NCBI GenBank assembly: GCA_002372545.1
Contig: DFHD01000051.1
Span: forward strand, 1-34,210
Direction of reading: 5' to 3'
DNA from: Lachnospiraceae bacterium UBA3732
Lineage (GTDB): Bacteria > Bacillota > Clostridia > Lachnospirales > Lachnospiraceae
Length of the DNA: 34,210 nucleotides
Shown one piece after another: positions 8,046 to 15,614 of the stretch; the stretch's first letter is position 1; every line of letters begins with the position of its first letter. Position numbers and translations under genes: made by a program. The notes beneath the pieces are model-generated. The model was not told the origin of the DNA, ran no database searches, and was given only the letters and a program-made list of their open reading frames with translations.

Positions 8046-8070
8046 AAAAAAGGTTCACCGAACCTTTTTT
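8046..8070. terminator. Terminator hairpin within the repeat region
   Basis: A perfect 11-bp stem (8046-8056 with 8060-8070, AAAAAAGGTTC/GAACCTTTTTT) with a 3-nt loop and A/T runs on both sides can act in either direction. Confidence 0.7.
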
Positions 8071-8096
8071 CTTCGGGCTTCAAATCCCTAACGATG

Positions 8097-8135
8097 TCAG
8101 AAAAGACCACCCCATTAAGGGGTGGTCTTTTCTGA
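8097..8135 (-). terminator. Terminator of tRNA-Ser
   Basis: A perfect 17-bp stem (8097-8113 with 8119-8135) with a 5-nt loop begins immediately after the tRNA 3' end on the minus strand, with TCTTTTCTGA as the distal arm. Confidence 0.8.
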
Positions 8136-8223
8136 CGGAGTTGGAGGGATTTGAACCCTCGCGCCGCGTAAACGGCCTGCCGCATTTCGAGTGCGGTCCC
8201 TTCAGCCACTTGGGTACAACTCC
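8136..8223 (-). tRNA. tRNA-Ser (anticodon CGA)
   Basis: The minus strand folds as a class II tRNA. The acceptor is GGAGTTG/CAACTCC with discriminator G, the anticodon stem CCGCA/TGCGG encloses the loop CTCGAAA (anticodon CGA, reading UCG), there is a long variable arm typical of serine, and the T arm is GAGGGTTCAAATCCCTC. CCA is not encoded. A terminator follows directly. Confidence 0.96.
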
Positions 8224-8244
8224 TGATGGATGGAACAGCGAATA

Positions 8245-8273
8245 CAAATATGACGGTTAATTGATATTCGCAA
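8245..8273 (-). promoter_or_regulatory. Possible tRNA-Ser promoter
   Basis: On the minus strand TTGCGA (8268-8273), a 17-bp spacer and TATTTG (8245-8250) lie about 20 bp before the tRNA 5' end. The spacing is good but the boxes are imperfect. Confidence 0.4.
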
Positions 8274-8291
8274 TGCCATACCGTTATGCAT

Positions 8292-8330
8292 AAAAAGCAT
8301 CATCGTGCCGCTCCAAAAACGGCACGATGA
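8292..8330 (-). terminator. Terminator of the asparagine synthetase gene
   Basis: An 11-bp stem (8300-8310 with 8320-8330, TCATCGTGCCG/CGGCACGATGA) is followed on the minus strand by a T run (8292-8296 on the complement). It closes the three-gene amino acid cluster. Confidence 0.75.
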
Positions 8331-8398
8331 CATTATAGCCGATTAACGGTTCAATTGCAAGCTTTACAGACCGGAAGTACCGCCTGTTTACACATTCC

Positions 8399-10255
8399 TC
8401 AGACAGCGGAGGGTACATGGACAAAATACTTATCGTACCAGAGAAGGAAGCAGTAGATGGACCAGATCTTCTTCATGTTATGCGCCTTGCCGGCCTTATG
8501 CTCCTCCAGAAGCTTCATGATGAAATCCCGGTTAAAGAACTTCGCCGCCTCCTCGCTTTCAAACACCTTCTTTACCTGGGAATAGAATTCATCTCTCTTC
8601 AGCCAGTCATTCAGCGGCGTAAGGAAGCCGGTCTTCCGCATTTTGGAAGTTTTCTCCGGAAGGTTTCTGGCTGCCGCCAGACGAAGGGCATACTTCGTGG
8701 TTTCCTTCGTGATCCTGTCCTTCGCGGGGATCTGCATCGCCACCTTCAGCATTTCCCTGTCCAGGAAGGGAACCCGGAGCTCAAGGGAATTGGCCATACT
8801 CATCCGGTCAGCCTTAACCAGGATATCCTGTACCAGCCAGGTCTTGATATCCACATACTGCATCTTGGAGATATCGTCTATATCTCCTGCGGCATCAAAG
8901 AATTTCTTTGTATATACGGATGGATCCTGAGAAGGGATCTTCTTCGCCAGCACCTGATCCATTTCCGAATGGTCATATACATAGTTGTTCCGGATGTACC
9001 GCTTTTCAATGGGCAGCCTGCCCCGCATCAGATACCGTCTGCCATGGAAACGGGGCAGATGGGAAGCCGCGCCGCCAAGACCGTTCCTGAGGTTCTGGGG
9101 AAGCTTCATGTACTTTTCAAATTCCAGCGGCTCCCGGTAATAATGATAGCCGCCAAAGAGCTCATCCGCGCCCTCGCCGGAAAGAACAACCTTTACCTGC
9201 TCTCTGGCCAGCTTTGCCAGGAAATACAGAGCAATGGCAGAGGGATTGGGCAGCGGCTCGTCCATATAATACTGGATGTTCGGCGTTTCCCGGAAATATT
9301 CCTCCGCTGTGATCTTATGCGTATAGTTTGGCACACCCTCGGTAGCCGCAAACTCCTGGGCACTGGACAGCTCGGAATACTGCTCCTCCGCATAACCTAC
9401 AGAGAAGGTCTTTACCTTTTCATGCTTGGCCATCTCATGGACCACAAAACTCGAGTCCACGCCGGAGGAAAGGAAGCAGCCTACCTCAACATCCGCAATG
9501 GCATGCGCAGAGGTGGAGTTCTTGAAGGTATCGTCGATCATATTGCCCCAGTATTCAGCAGTCTTGCTGTCATTGATGGTATATTCCAGATCAAAATAAG
9601 CTTCCTCCTTAAACGCTCCGTCCTGCCAGGTAAAGCAGGAACCGGGGGAAAGCTTATATACATTTTTAAAGAGCGTTTCATTGGTGGGAATATACTCAAA
9701 GCAGAGATAATCCGGGATTCTCTCCTCGTTCAGCTCCTTCTCAAACTGGGGAGAATCGAGGAAGGCCTTGATCTCGGAGGCAAACAGGAATTTCCCGTCC
9801 TTCAGGAAATAGAAGAAGGGCTTGATCCCGAAGATATCCCGGGCGCCAAACAGCTTCTTTTCCTTCGCATCCCAGATCACAAAGGCAAACATGCCGCGAA
9901 GACGCTTCAGCAGGTCCTTGCCCCACTCCTCATAGCCATGAAGGAGTACTTCGGAGTCCGTCCGTGTCTTAAAGGTATGGCCCGCAGCCAGAAGCTCCTC
10001 CCGAAGGGGCTGGAAATTATAGATCTCGCCGTTGAAGACCAGCACCTTGCTGCCATCCTCATTCAGAATCGGCTGGCTGCCGCCCTCCAGGTCGATGATG
10101 GAAAGCCGCCTGAAGCCCAGCGAAACATCCTCATCCACATAATAATCATCCTGATCCGGCCCTCTGTGACGGATCCTGTCCGCCATGGCCCGGATGACCG
10201 TCTTATTTTCCTCCGTATTCCGTGTTTCATTTACAAAGCCTGCAAATCCGCACAT
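8399..10255 (-). CDS. asnB: Glutamine-hydrolysing asparagine synthetase family protein
   Basis: Two-domain amidotransferase that takes ammonia from glutamine and amidates aspartate through an aspartyl-AMP intermediate. C2 is the N-terminal nucleophile of the glutaminase domain (about 2-190), which also shows RHRGPDQ and FNGEIYNF. The synthetase domain (about 215-590) has the PP-loop SSGVDSS at residues 263-269 and LSGEGADELFGGY. Length (618 residues) is normal for AsnB. The start has an AGGAG box upstream. It is the last gene of a minus-strand group after an aspartate racemase-like gene (111-bp gap) and an ATP-grasp ligase. It could therefore be ordinary asparagine synthetase, or act like lactococcal AsnH, a homologue that amidates D-Asp in peptidoglycan. 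The sequence alone does not separate these. Confidence 0.92.
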   Translation of the reverse strand: MCGFAGFVNETRNTEENKTVIRAMADRIRHRGPDQDDYYVDEDVSLGFRRLSIIDLEGGSQPILNEDGSKVLVFNGEIYNFQPLREELLAAGHTFKTRTDSEVLLHGYEEWGKDLLKRLRGMFAFVIWDAKEKKLFGARDIFGIKPFFYFLKDGKFLFASEIKAFLDSPQFEKELNEERIPDYLCFEYIPTNETLFKNVYKLSPGSCFTWQDGAFKEEAYFDLEYTINDSKTAEYWGNMIDDTFKNSTSAHAIADVEVGCFLSSGVDSSFVVHEMAKHEKVKTFSVGYAEEQYSELSSAQEFAATEGVPNYTHKITAEEYFRETPNIQYYMDEPLPNPSAIALYFLAKLAREQVKVVLSGEGADELFGGYHYYREPLEFEKYMKLPQNLRNGLGGAASHLPRFHGRRYLMRGRLPIEKRYIRNNYVYDHSEMDQVLAKKIPSQDPSVYTKKFFDAAGDIDDISKMQYVDIKTWLVQDILVKADRMSMANSLELRVPFLDREMLKVAMQIPAKDRITKETTKYALRLAAARNLPEKTSKMRKTGFLTPLNDWLKRDEFYSQVKKVFESEEAAKFFNRDFIMKLLEEHKAGKAHNMKKIWSIYCFLLWYDKYFVHVPSAV

Positions 10256-10366
10256 ATCTTCCCCTTCTCCTGTTATCTCTTTTATATTCTTTCAGGTATG
10301 CCGCAGGCGTACCTTGGCCCGGCCGGCCCTCTGCTGTCTTTCGTGATCCGTTATCCCAAAGCAGCT

Positions 10367-11095
10367 TCACTGTCTTCCGGCTGTCCGGAGTCTTCCGCCC
10401 GCTGTAACAATGCATTTCTCCGCAAGCGCCTCCAGCGAATCCACCATCCAGGGATAAATCTGGGTCAGCTCCTGGTCGCGGCTTACGACCGAAAGCTCCG
10501 TACAGCCGAGGATCACGGCATCCGCGCCTCTCTGCCTGAGACTCTCCGCCGTACGGACCAGCTTTTTCCAGTCCGCCGGGCGGCCTGCTTTCACCTCATC
10601 GTAAATGATATGCATGACCGCCTCCTGCTCCTCCTTTTCCGGGACAAGCAGCCGGAGGCCCGCCGACTTGGCAAACCGCTCATACACGCCGGACTGCACC
10701 GTACCGTCCGTGGCCAAAACGCCGATCGCCTTCACACCGCTTACCGCGCCGGAAGCAGCCGTTACCGCTTCCTCCATGATATTGATCACGGGGATCTTTA
10801 CGGCCTCCGCCACCGCATCATAAAAAAAATGCGCCGTATTGCAGGGAATCACCAGAAAATCCACGCCTGCATTTTCCAGCATCCGGGCATTCTCCAGCAT
10901 CCGGGGAAGCGGGCTTTCCGCCGACTTACCCAGAATAAACGCTGTACGGTCCGGAATCGTGGAATCGTTCATGACCAGCATGGGAATATGCTCCTGATCC
11001 CGCTTCGCATCCGTAAGCTTCACGACCATATCCATAAAATATACAGTTGCAAGGGGTCCCAGTCCGCCCAGAACCCCCACACGTTTCAGTAACAA
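10367..11095 (-). CDS. Aspartate/glutamate racemase family protein
   Basis: Cofactor-independent racemase of the Asp/Glu racemase superfamily, probably aspartate racemase (L-Asp to D-Asp). The two catalytic cysteines are present: C85 in IPCNTAHFF and C198 in ILGCTELS. The N-terminal GVLGGLGPLAT and NDSTIPDR motifs match the aspartate racemase branch rather than MurI. The 242-residue length is normal. The start is a TTG at 11095: it has a GGAGGT box seven bases upstream, while the nearby upstream ATG runs into a stop after seven codons. It lies 67 bp downstream of the ATP-grasp ligase gene and upstream of the asparagine synthetase, supporting a role in supplying D-aspartate. Specificity for Asp rather than Glu is inferred. 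Confidence 0.88.
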   Translation of the reverse strand: MLLKRVGVLGGLGPLATVYFMDMVVKLTDAKRDQEHIPMLVMNDSTIPDRTAFILGKSAESPLPRMLENARMLENAGVDFLVIPCNTAHFFYDAVAEAVKIPVINIMEEAVTAASGAVSGVKAIGVLATDGTVQSGVYERFAKSAGLRLLVPEKEEQEAVMHIIYDEVKAGRPADWKKLVRTAESLRQRGADAVILGCTELSVVSRDQELTQIYPWMVDSLEALAEKCIVTAGGRLRTAGRQ

Positions 11096-11162
11096 TGCTC
11101 TACCTCCATGCCTGCAGATTTCAACTCATACAGGCAGGTCATTTTTCCTGCCGCAGCTTTTC

Positions 11163-12386
11163 TCAGCCTCTGTAGCGCTTAAACTTCTTGATGTAATGGA
11201 AGAAGTTTGCCTCCGCATAGAAGATATGCATCGGATTCTTGTCCTTCTTATACATCAGCGGATGGCATACCCGCCGCTTATCCCAGAGGGCAAGCGCTTC
11301 CTTCTTAAAATCACTGTCCGGCACATACTTTTTCACCACTGATTTCGGCACGACCGAATAGATGAAAGGTCTGTCTGCTACGGTATAGGAATCCAGTTTT
11401 CCGTAAATATAGTCATTGACGATCCATTTTACGGTATTGAATCCGCTGCCTGTAACATAGAAGTTGCTTCTGCCCAGACGAACGTTGATCTCAAAGAATT
11501 TATAGCTGCCGTCCCGGGGATCCACCTTTACGTCAAAGTTGGCAAAGCCGGTATAGCCGATATGTTCCAGGAATTTTGTCGCATCCGCCACGATCTCCGG
11601 ATTCACCACATTCATGATGGCAACCGGATTGCCGATAGCCGTGGGAGTGGGATCCTCCAGAAGAGTCCTTCCCAGAGAAGCAAACTGAACCTTGGAATTC
11701 TGATCGCAGTAGCAGGTCAGCACATGCATGTAGGAATCATCACCGGGGATGAATTCCTGAATCAGGAACTTATAATCGTAGCCGCTCCCCTCCAGATTCT
11801 TCAGCATTTCACGAAGCTCTTCTTCGGTATCGAATTTGAAGACCTTACGCTTGCCCGGAAATTCCGCATAGTGATACAGCGCGGAATTGGCCGGCTTGGC
11901 GATCACCGGATAATCAAAGCCCAGATTCAGCGGCTTCTTCCAGTTTTCCTGTCCGCACTCATACACATAGGTCTTCGGATAGGGCAGGCCCAGATCCTCG
12001 AAGATCTCATAAAAATGATCCTTCAGCACGATCCTGTCCAGAAGCTCCCGGTCAATGTAGGGAATGATGTAATACGGACTGAGAATATCCTTATTTTCGA
12101 TCACGATCCTGACATACCAGTCGCCGCAGCCGAATACGATGAGCTTTTTCTTTCCCTCGAATTCTTTTCCGGTCTCCAGAAGAGCCTTTACCGCATTCTC
12201 TTCCTTTTCCAGCTCCGGATAAAACCGGTTTTCAATAATGGCAGAGCTGTTGACAAATCCGCTCTTCGTCATACTGAGGGTAATGGACTTTATCCCGTAC
12301 TCCTCATGAAACGCCCTGGCCAGGGAATAGGCTGTGATGTCTGCTCCCAAAATGACGGGCTGAAATTCTTTTTCCTGAAACTTCAT
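11163..12386 (-). CDS. ATP-grasp ligase, probable D-aspartate ligase type
   Basis: A 407-residue ATP-grasp carboxylate-amine ligase. The N-terminal domain begins QPVILGADITAYSLARAFHE, similar to the D-aspartate ligase (Asl of Enterococcus faecium) and COG3919 carboligase group. The ATP-grasp core follows: substrate/ATP lid region with YPVIAKPANS (about 155-165), IQEFIPGDDSYMHV, and the metal-binding end KFFEINVRLGRSNFYV. Enzymes of this type attach an amino acid to a carboxylate or amine using ATP. The D-aspartate ligases add D-Asp to the stem-peptide lysine of peptidoglycan precursors. The neighbouring racemase gene supports D-Asp as substrate. The ribosome binding site is weak (AGAAAGAAG). 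The gene follows the small 47-residue protein by 33 bp. Family is secure; substrate is inference. Confidence 0.82.
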   Translation of the reverse strand: MKFQEKEFQPVILGADITAYSLARAFHEEYGIKSITLSMTKSGFVNSSAIIENRFYPELEKEENAVKALLETGKEFEGKKKLIVFGCGDWYVRIVIENKDILSPYYIIPYIDRELLDRIVLKDHFYEIFEDLGLPYPKTYVYECGQENWKKPLNLGFDYPVIAKPANSALYHYAEFPGKRKVFKFDTEEELREMLKNLEGSGYDYKFLIQEFIPGDDSYMHVLTCYCDQNSKVQFASLGRTLLEDPTPTAIGNPVAIMNVVNPEIVADATKFLEHIGYTGFANFDVKVDPRDGSYKFFEINVRLGRSNFYVTGSGFNTVKWIVNDYIYGKLDSYTVADRPFIYSVVPKSVVKKYVPDSDFKKEALALWDKRRVCHPLMYKKDKNPMHIFYAEANFFHYIKKFKRYRG

Positions 12387-12419
12387 GTTTTTTCTTCTTT
12401 CTGCTTTGTCTGTCTATAA

Positions 12420-12563
12420 TTAGTCTTCTTTCTTATCCTTCTTGAATTTCTCCAGGATATCTCCTGCCTTGTCCTTTACCTTTTCAATATCTTCCTTGGA
12501 AACCTTATCCTTCGCTTCCTCAGCAAAATCCTTCACCTTGTCAATGATCTCTTTTTTATCCAT
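12420..12563 (-). CDS. Small charged helical protein (47 aa), unknown
   Basis: A 47-residue protein starting MDKKEIIDKVKDFAEEAKDK, almost entirely Lys, Glu, Asp and hydrophobic residues in an amphipathic helical pattern. It has an excellent GAGGAGG ribosome binding site eight bases before the ATG, which is the main reason to call it a gene. It resembles in style the short helical proteins sometimes listed as antitoxin-like (MT0933 type), but I cannot assign it. It lies first in the minus-strand group, 33 bp before the ATP-grasp gene, and divergent from the ABC transporter operon. A TATGATACAAT stretch about 45 bp upstream could hold a -10 box, but no good -35 is visible. Confidence 0.7.
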   Translation of the reverse strand: MDKKEIIDKVKDFAEEAKDKVSKEDIEKVKDKAGDILEKFKKDKKED

Positions 12564-12642
12564 TTCCGTTTCCTCCTCTTTTACTCAGCCGATACGCTGG
12601 CACAGCTGTATTGTATCATACCTCCATCTTTTTTTCTACCAC

Positions 12643-12658
12643 TTAAAGTTTTCTTTAA
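12643..12658. promoter_or_regulatory. Inverted repeat in the divergent intergenic region (candidate operator)
   Basis: TTAAAG-TTTT-CTTTAA (12643-12658) is a perfect 6-bp inverted repeat in the gap between the 47-residue gene and the ABC operon. It is placed where a regulator such as the response regulator encoded at 15615 could bind. No experimental or family-specific match is known to me. Confidence 0.35.
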
Positions 12659-12740
12659 CATTCTGTTTTATTCTTTTCTCATAGCCATTCCGGGCGTCCG
12701 TGCCCGTAACACATGAAAAATAAAAACAAGGAGCAGCAGG

Positions 12741-13700
12741 ATGAACGTGATCGAATTGAAAAACGTCAAGAAGACCTACGGAAAACGATGCGTCCTGGAT
12801 AACGTAAGCTTTTCCGTGAAAAAAGGCCATATCGTTGGCCTTATCGGTCCCAATGGGGCCGGCAAGACCACCATCATGAAGCTTATGGCCGGACTCTCTC
12901 ACTTATCGGAGGGAGAGATTTCCCTCTTCGGTTCACCCGAAGACCTCCCCGCGAAGAGATCCAGGATCAGCTTCATGATCGAAAACCCCATAATCGACAG
13001 CGCCCTCACTGCAAGAGAAAATATGGAATATATCCGGATCGTGCAGGGCGTTGCCGACCGTTCCCGGATCAATGAGCTTCTGAAATATGTAGGGCTCGGG
13101 GACACAGGAAGAAAAAAGGCCGGTCTCTTTTCTCTCGGCATGAAACAGCGGCTCGGCATCGCCATGTCCCTCCTGCAGGATCCGGAAATCCTTGTGCTGG
13201 ATGAGCCGGTGAACGGTCTGGATCCGGAGGGTATCGTGGATGTACGCCACATCCTGCAGAGTCTTTCGGAAAAGGATGGCAAGACCATCATAATCTCCAG
13301 CCATCTGCTTTCCGAGCTTTCCGAACTCTGTACCGACTACGTGATCATCGACCACGGCCGGATCGTTGAGTCCCTCTCCCGTGAGGAGCTGGCGCTCCAC
13401 TCGCGGAGCTACATCTCCATCCGTACCGACCAAACGGCCGAAACCGCGGCTACCCTGGAGAAGAAGCTTTCTTTCCATGACTATAAGGTTATGCAGGATG
13501 ACGAGATCCGTCTGTATGAAGGTCTTTCGGATCTGGCCGGGGTATCCCGCACGATCACCGATTCCGGCTTTACCATTCTCCGGTACCTGATGACAAACGA
13601 CAGTCTTGAGGAATACTACCTGTCACGGGTTTCCCACGATGAGAATGAAGGATCGCAGAAGGTTTCCCATATCAAAAATCTTTTCGGCAGGAGGAATTAG
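12741..13700 (+). CDS. ABC transporter ATP-binding protein (BcrA/lantibiotic-immunity type)
   Basis: ATPase subunit of an ABC exporter. Walker A is GPNGAGKTT (36-44), the signature motif is FSLGMKQRLGIAM, Walker B is ILVLDEPVNGLDPEG and the switch histidine is in SSHLLSEL. The 319-residue length, with about 90 residues after the ATPase core, fits the bacitracin/lantibiotic transporter group. The ATG has an AAGGAG box. The permease starts 3 bp after its stop, and a sensor kinase and response regulator follow. This arrangement is typical of modules that sense and remove cell-wall-active peptides, or of a self-immunity transporter. The substrate cannot be named. Confidence 0.92.
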   Translation: MNVIELKNVKKTYGKRCVLDNVSFSVKKGHIVGLIGPNGAGKTTIMKLMAGLSHLSEGEISLFGSPEDLPAKRSRISFMIENPIIDSALTARENMEYIRIVQGVADRSRINELLKYVGLGDTGRKKAGLFSLGMKQRLGIAMSLLQDPEILVLDEPVNGLDPEGIVDVRHILQSLSEKDGKTIIISSHLLSELSELCTDYVIIDHGRIVESLSREELALHSRSYISIRTDQTAETAATLEKKLSFHDYKVMQDDEIRLYEGLSDLAGVSRTITDSGFTILRYLMTNDSLEEYYLSRVSHDENEGSQKVSHIKNLFGRRN

Positions 13701-13702
13701 TC

Positions 13703-14449
13703 ATGACCAGACTTGTGAAAAGCGATCTTTACAAATTCAAAAGACTGAATATATTCTGGATCGGGGTGATCTTTATTGTCCTGTTATTTGCAGTCGTGCC
13801 CTTCACCAATCATGCCAACTCTTCGGAGAGCTTTTTTTTACAGAAGATGGACACCACGAGTGCAGCCATCATGATGCTTCCCATGTTTTCCTGCTTTCTT
13901 GTGGGAAGGGGCTACCATCAGCGAACCGCCATGTATGAGGTAATGGCCGGAAACAGCCATGTCCGGATTATGATCAGCAAACTCCTCTCCGTGGCACTTA
14001 CCGTCACGCTCATCGCTTTTCTATCCGGGCTGGGCGGCCTGGCCGTTGCCACCGGAATGGACAGCACGGGGATCCGCGAGGTTTTGCAGAAGGAAGCCCT
14101 GTTTTTCCTTGTTCTTCTCCGGGCAGTCAGCGCCAGCGTATTGCTCACCCTGTGCGTACGTCACATCGGCAGCATCGGTCTGATCTACATGCGCGGGATT
14201 CTGGAAATGATCATCATGCTCATCGCCTCAGCAGCAACGGAAAATGATTATCTCATGGACAGCGCAGATATGGTAACAATAACCATCGAAAAAAGTCCGT
14301 TTCTCGATCTTCTGCTGATGCAGCAGCCTATGCTTCTTCTCCGTCCGCTGACCGGTTATGAGGTACGCGAGATCATCCTGGGTCTTGTCATTGAAACCTT
14401 GATTTGGATCATACTTTATTTTATGATAGTAAAAAAGAGGGATTACTGA
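13703..14449 (+). CDS. ABC-2 type permease of the same transporter
   Basis: A 248-residue integral membrane protein with about six hydrophobic segments: residues 17-36, 50-65, 92-117, 130-147, 155-174 and 224-242. It begins MTRLVKSDLYKFKRL, the typical cytoplasmic start of BcrB/LanE-like ABC-2 permeases. The gene starts 2 bp after the ATPase stop, with its GGAGG box inside the end of that gene, so the two subunits are coupled. It would form the channel for the ATPase encoded at 12741. Confidence 0.85.
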   Translation: MTRLVKSDLYKFKRLNIFWIGVIFIVLLFAVVPFTNHANSSESFFLQKMDTTSAAIMMLPMFSCFLVGRGYHQRTAMYEVMAGNSHVRIMISKLLSVALTVTLIAFLSGLGGLAVATGMDSTGIREVLQKEALFFLVLLRAVSASVLLTLCVRHIGSIGLIYMRGILEMIIMLIASAATENDYLMDSADMVTITIEKSPFLDLLLMQQPMLLLRPLTGYEVREIILGLVIETLIWIILYFMIVKKRDY

Positions 14450-14488
14450 TCCCTCCTTCCCGCGAGTCGGATGCACAGGGAGAAGGTT

Positions 14489-15457
14489 ATGGATAAAACT
14501 GCCGTCCTGCCGGTCTCCGGTATCATTCTCCTCTCCATCATCGCAGCCGTGCTGCTTATTCAGAACCTGATGATCAGGAAGGAGCTGGGCCGGTTCCGGA
14601 AACAGATTCATGAAATACGTACAGCAGAAAGGGAACAGCCCGTAAAGGTTGCTTCCTTTGATGCGTCTACTACGGAGCTGGCCGCCGAGATCAACCGGCT
14701 GATCAGCCTTCTCCGTTCAAGGGTGAAAAGCTCGGCTGAGGAAGAACGGCGGCTCCGCACCATCATGGCCGGCGTCTCCCATGATTTCCGGACGCCCCTC
14801 ACCGCCGCCGCAGGATATCTGCAGCTGACGGAAGAAGCAGTGGAGAGAATATACAAGGGTCTGGCGGAGGCCCGGGATGAGCAGGTTCAGGAGGAGCTCC
14901 GGAACATCCGAGACTATCTTTCCATTATCGACAACCGGATCAGATATCTGAAAGACCTTTCCGATGAATTCTTTGAAGTAACCTACCTGGATGCGGGCGC
15001 AAATCTCCCTCTGGAAACGGTAAGATTCGACACCCTCCTTTCCGATGTCATGCTCCGGCAGTATAGCCGGATCACAGAAGCCGGGCTTTCTGTGGAGACC
15101 TATATTCCCGAAGAAAATCTGACCGTTCAGGCGGACCGCCACTATCTGGAACGGATTCTGGAAAACCTCTTTTCCAATGCCCTGAAATATGCCGGTAAAA
15201 AGATTTCCATCCGGGTGGAAAAACCTGAGAGATGCTCCAATGAGACCGCATTTGTGATCGAGAATGATATGGAGCCTTCTCTCATGCCGGATCCCGAACG
15301 GGTCTTCGAGCCCTTCTACCGGGCAAAGGACCGCTCCGGTCCGGGCACCGGCCTCGGCCTTTACGTCTGCCGGGAGCTGGCAGCCGCCATGGATATGCCC
15401 ATCGAAGCCCAGCTGGACCGGGAGCTGTTCCGTATCCGGCTTTCGATGAAATCCTGA
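14489..15457 (+). CDS. Sensor histidine kinase with one membrane segment
   Basis: A 322-residue histidine kinase with a single N-terminal membrane helix (about 5-26), a short linker and no extracellular domain. Kinases of this shape usually sense through the partner ABC transporter. The phospho-accepting H98 is in VSHDFRTPLT; the N box is ENLFSNALKYA, and the G boxes are RVFEPFYR and GPGTGLGLYVC. I chose the ATG at 14489 because AGGGAGAAGG lies right before it; the ATG at 14471 has no such site. It follows the permease by 39 bp and precedes the cognate response regulator. Confidence 0.9.
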   Translation: MDKTAVLPVSGIILLSIIAAVLLIQNLMIRKELGRFRKQIHEIRTAEREQPVKVASFDASTTELAAEINRLISLLRSRVKSSAEEERRLRTIMAGVSHDFRTPLTAAAGYLQLTEEAVERIYKGLAEARDEQVQEELRNIRDYLSIIDNRIRYLKDLSDEFFEVTYLDAGANLPLETVRFDTLLSDVMLRQYSRITEAGLSVETYIPEENLTVQADRHYLERILENLFSNALKYAGKKISIRVEKPERCSNETAFVIENDMEPSLMPDPERVFEPFYRAKDRSGPGTGLGLYVCRELAAAMDMPIEAQLDRELFRIRLSMKS

Positions 15458-15614
15458 TCGGCCTTGATGGAGATGCCTGAAATGCCGGCAGCATAATGCA
15501 GCAAGCCGTTTTTATATTGTTACTGCTTGTTTTATGTAAATCATATTGCATGTACGGACGTTCTGATGTTTTTGGGAATAACCGCTGAACAGTTACAGTC
15601 TGAGGAGAAGTTCC

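Larger units (their letters stand above)
7919..8135. repeat. Duplicated terminator cassette beside tRNA-Ser
   Basis: A 38-bp perfect direct repeat (7919-7956 and 8077-8114) begins each of two related units. Both units continue through a GGGGTGGTCT arm and end in the same 13 bp, TTGGAGGGATTTG (8003-8015 and 8141-8153). In the second unit those 13 bp are the 3' end of the tRNA-Ser gene. Unit one also carries a second copy of the GAAAAGACCACCCC arm (7942-7955 and 7963-7976). No protein gene is supported in this 237-bp stretch. Confidence 0.85.

Noticed and set aside
7919..8114. Direct repeats considered as a CRISPR array
   Set aside because: Only two full copies with a 120-bp spacer containing terminators, and no cas gene in the window.
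7909..8260. Short open frames in the repeat region and across tRNA-Ser
   Set aside because: They are built from terminator repeats and tRNA sequence; no coding signal.
8417..11092. 891-codon open frame on the plus strand opposite asparagine synthetase and racemase
   Set aside because: It lies antisense to two well-supported genes, shows no family motif and has no matching ribosome binding site; it arises from the codon bias of the real genes.
12420..12563. 47-residue protein as an antitoxin of a toxin-antitoxin pair
   Set aside because: No toxin-like gene lies beside it; only the general helical style is similar.
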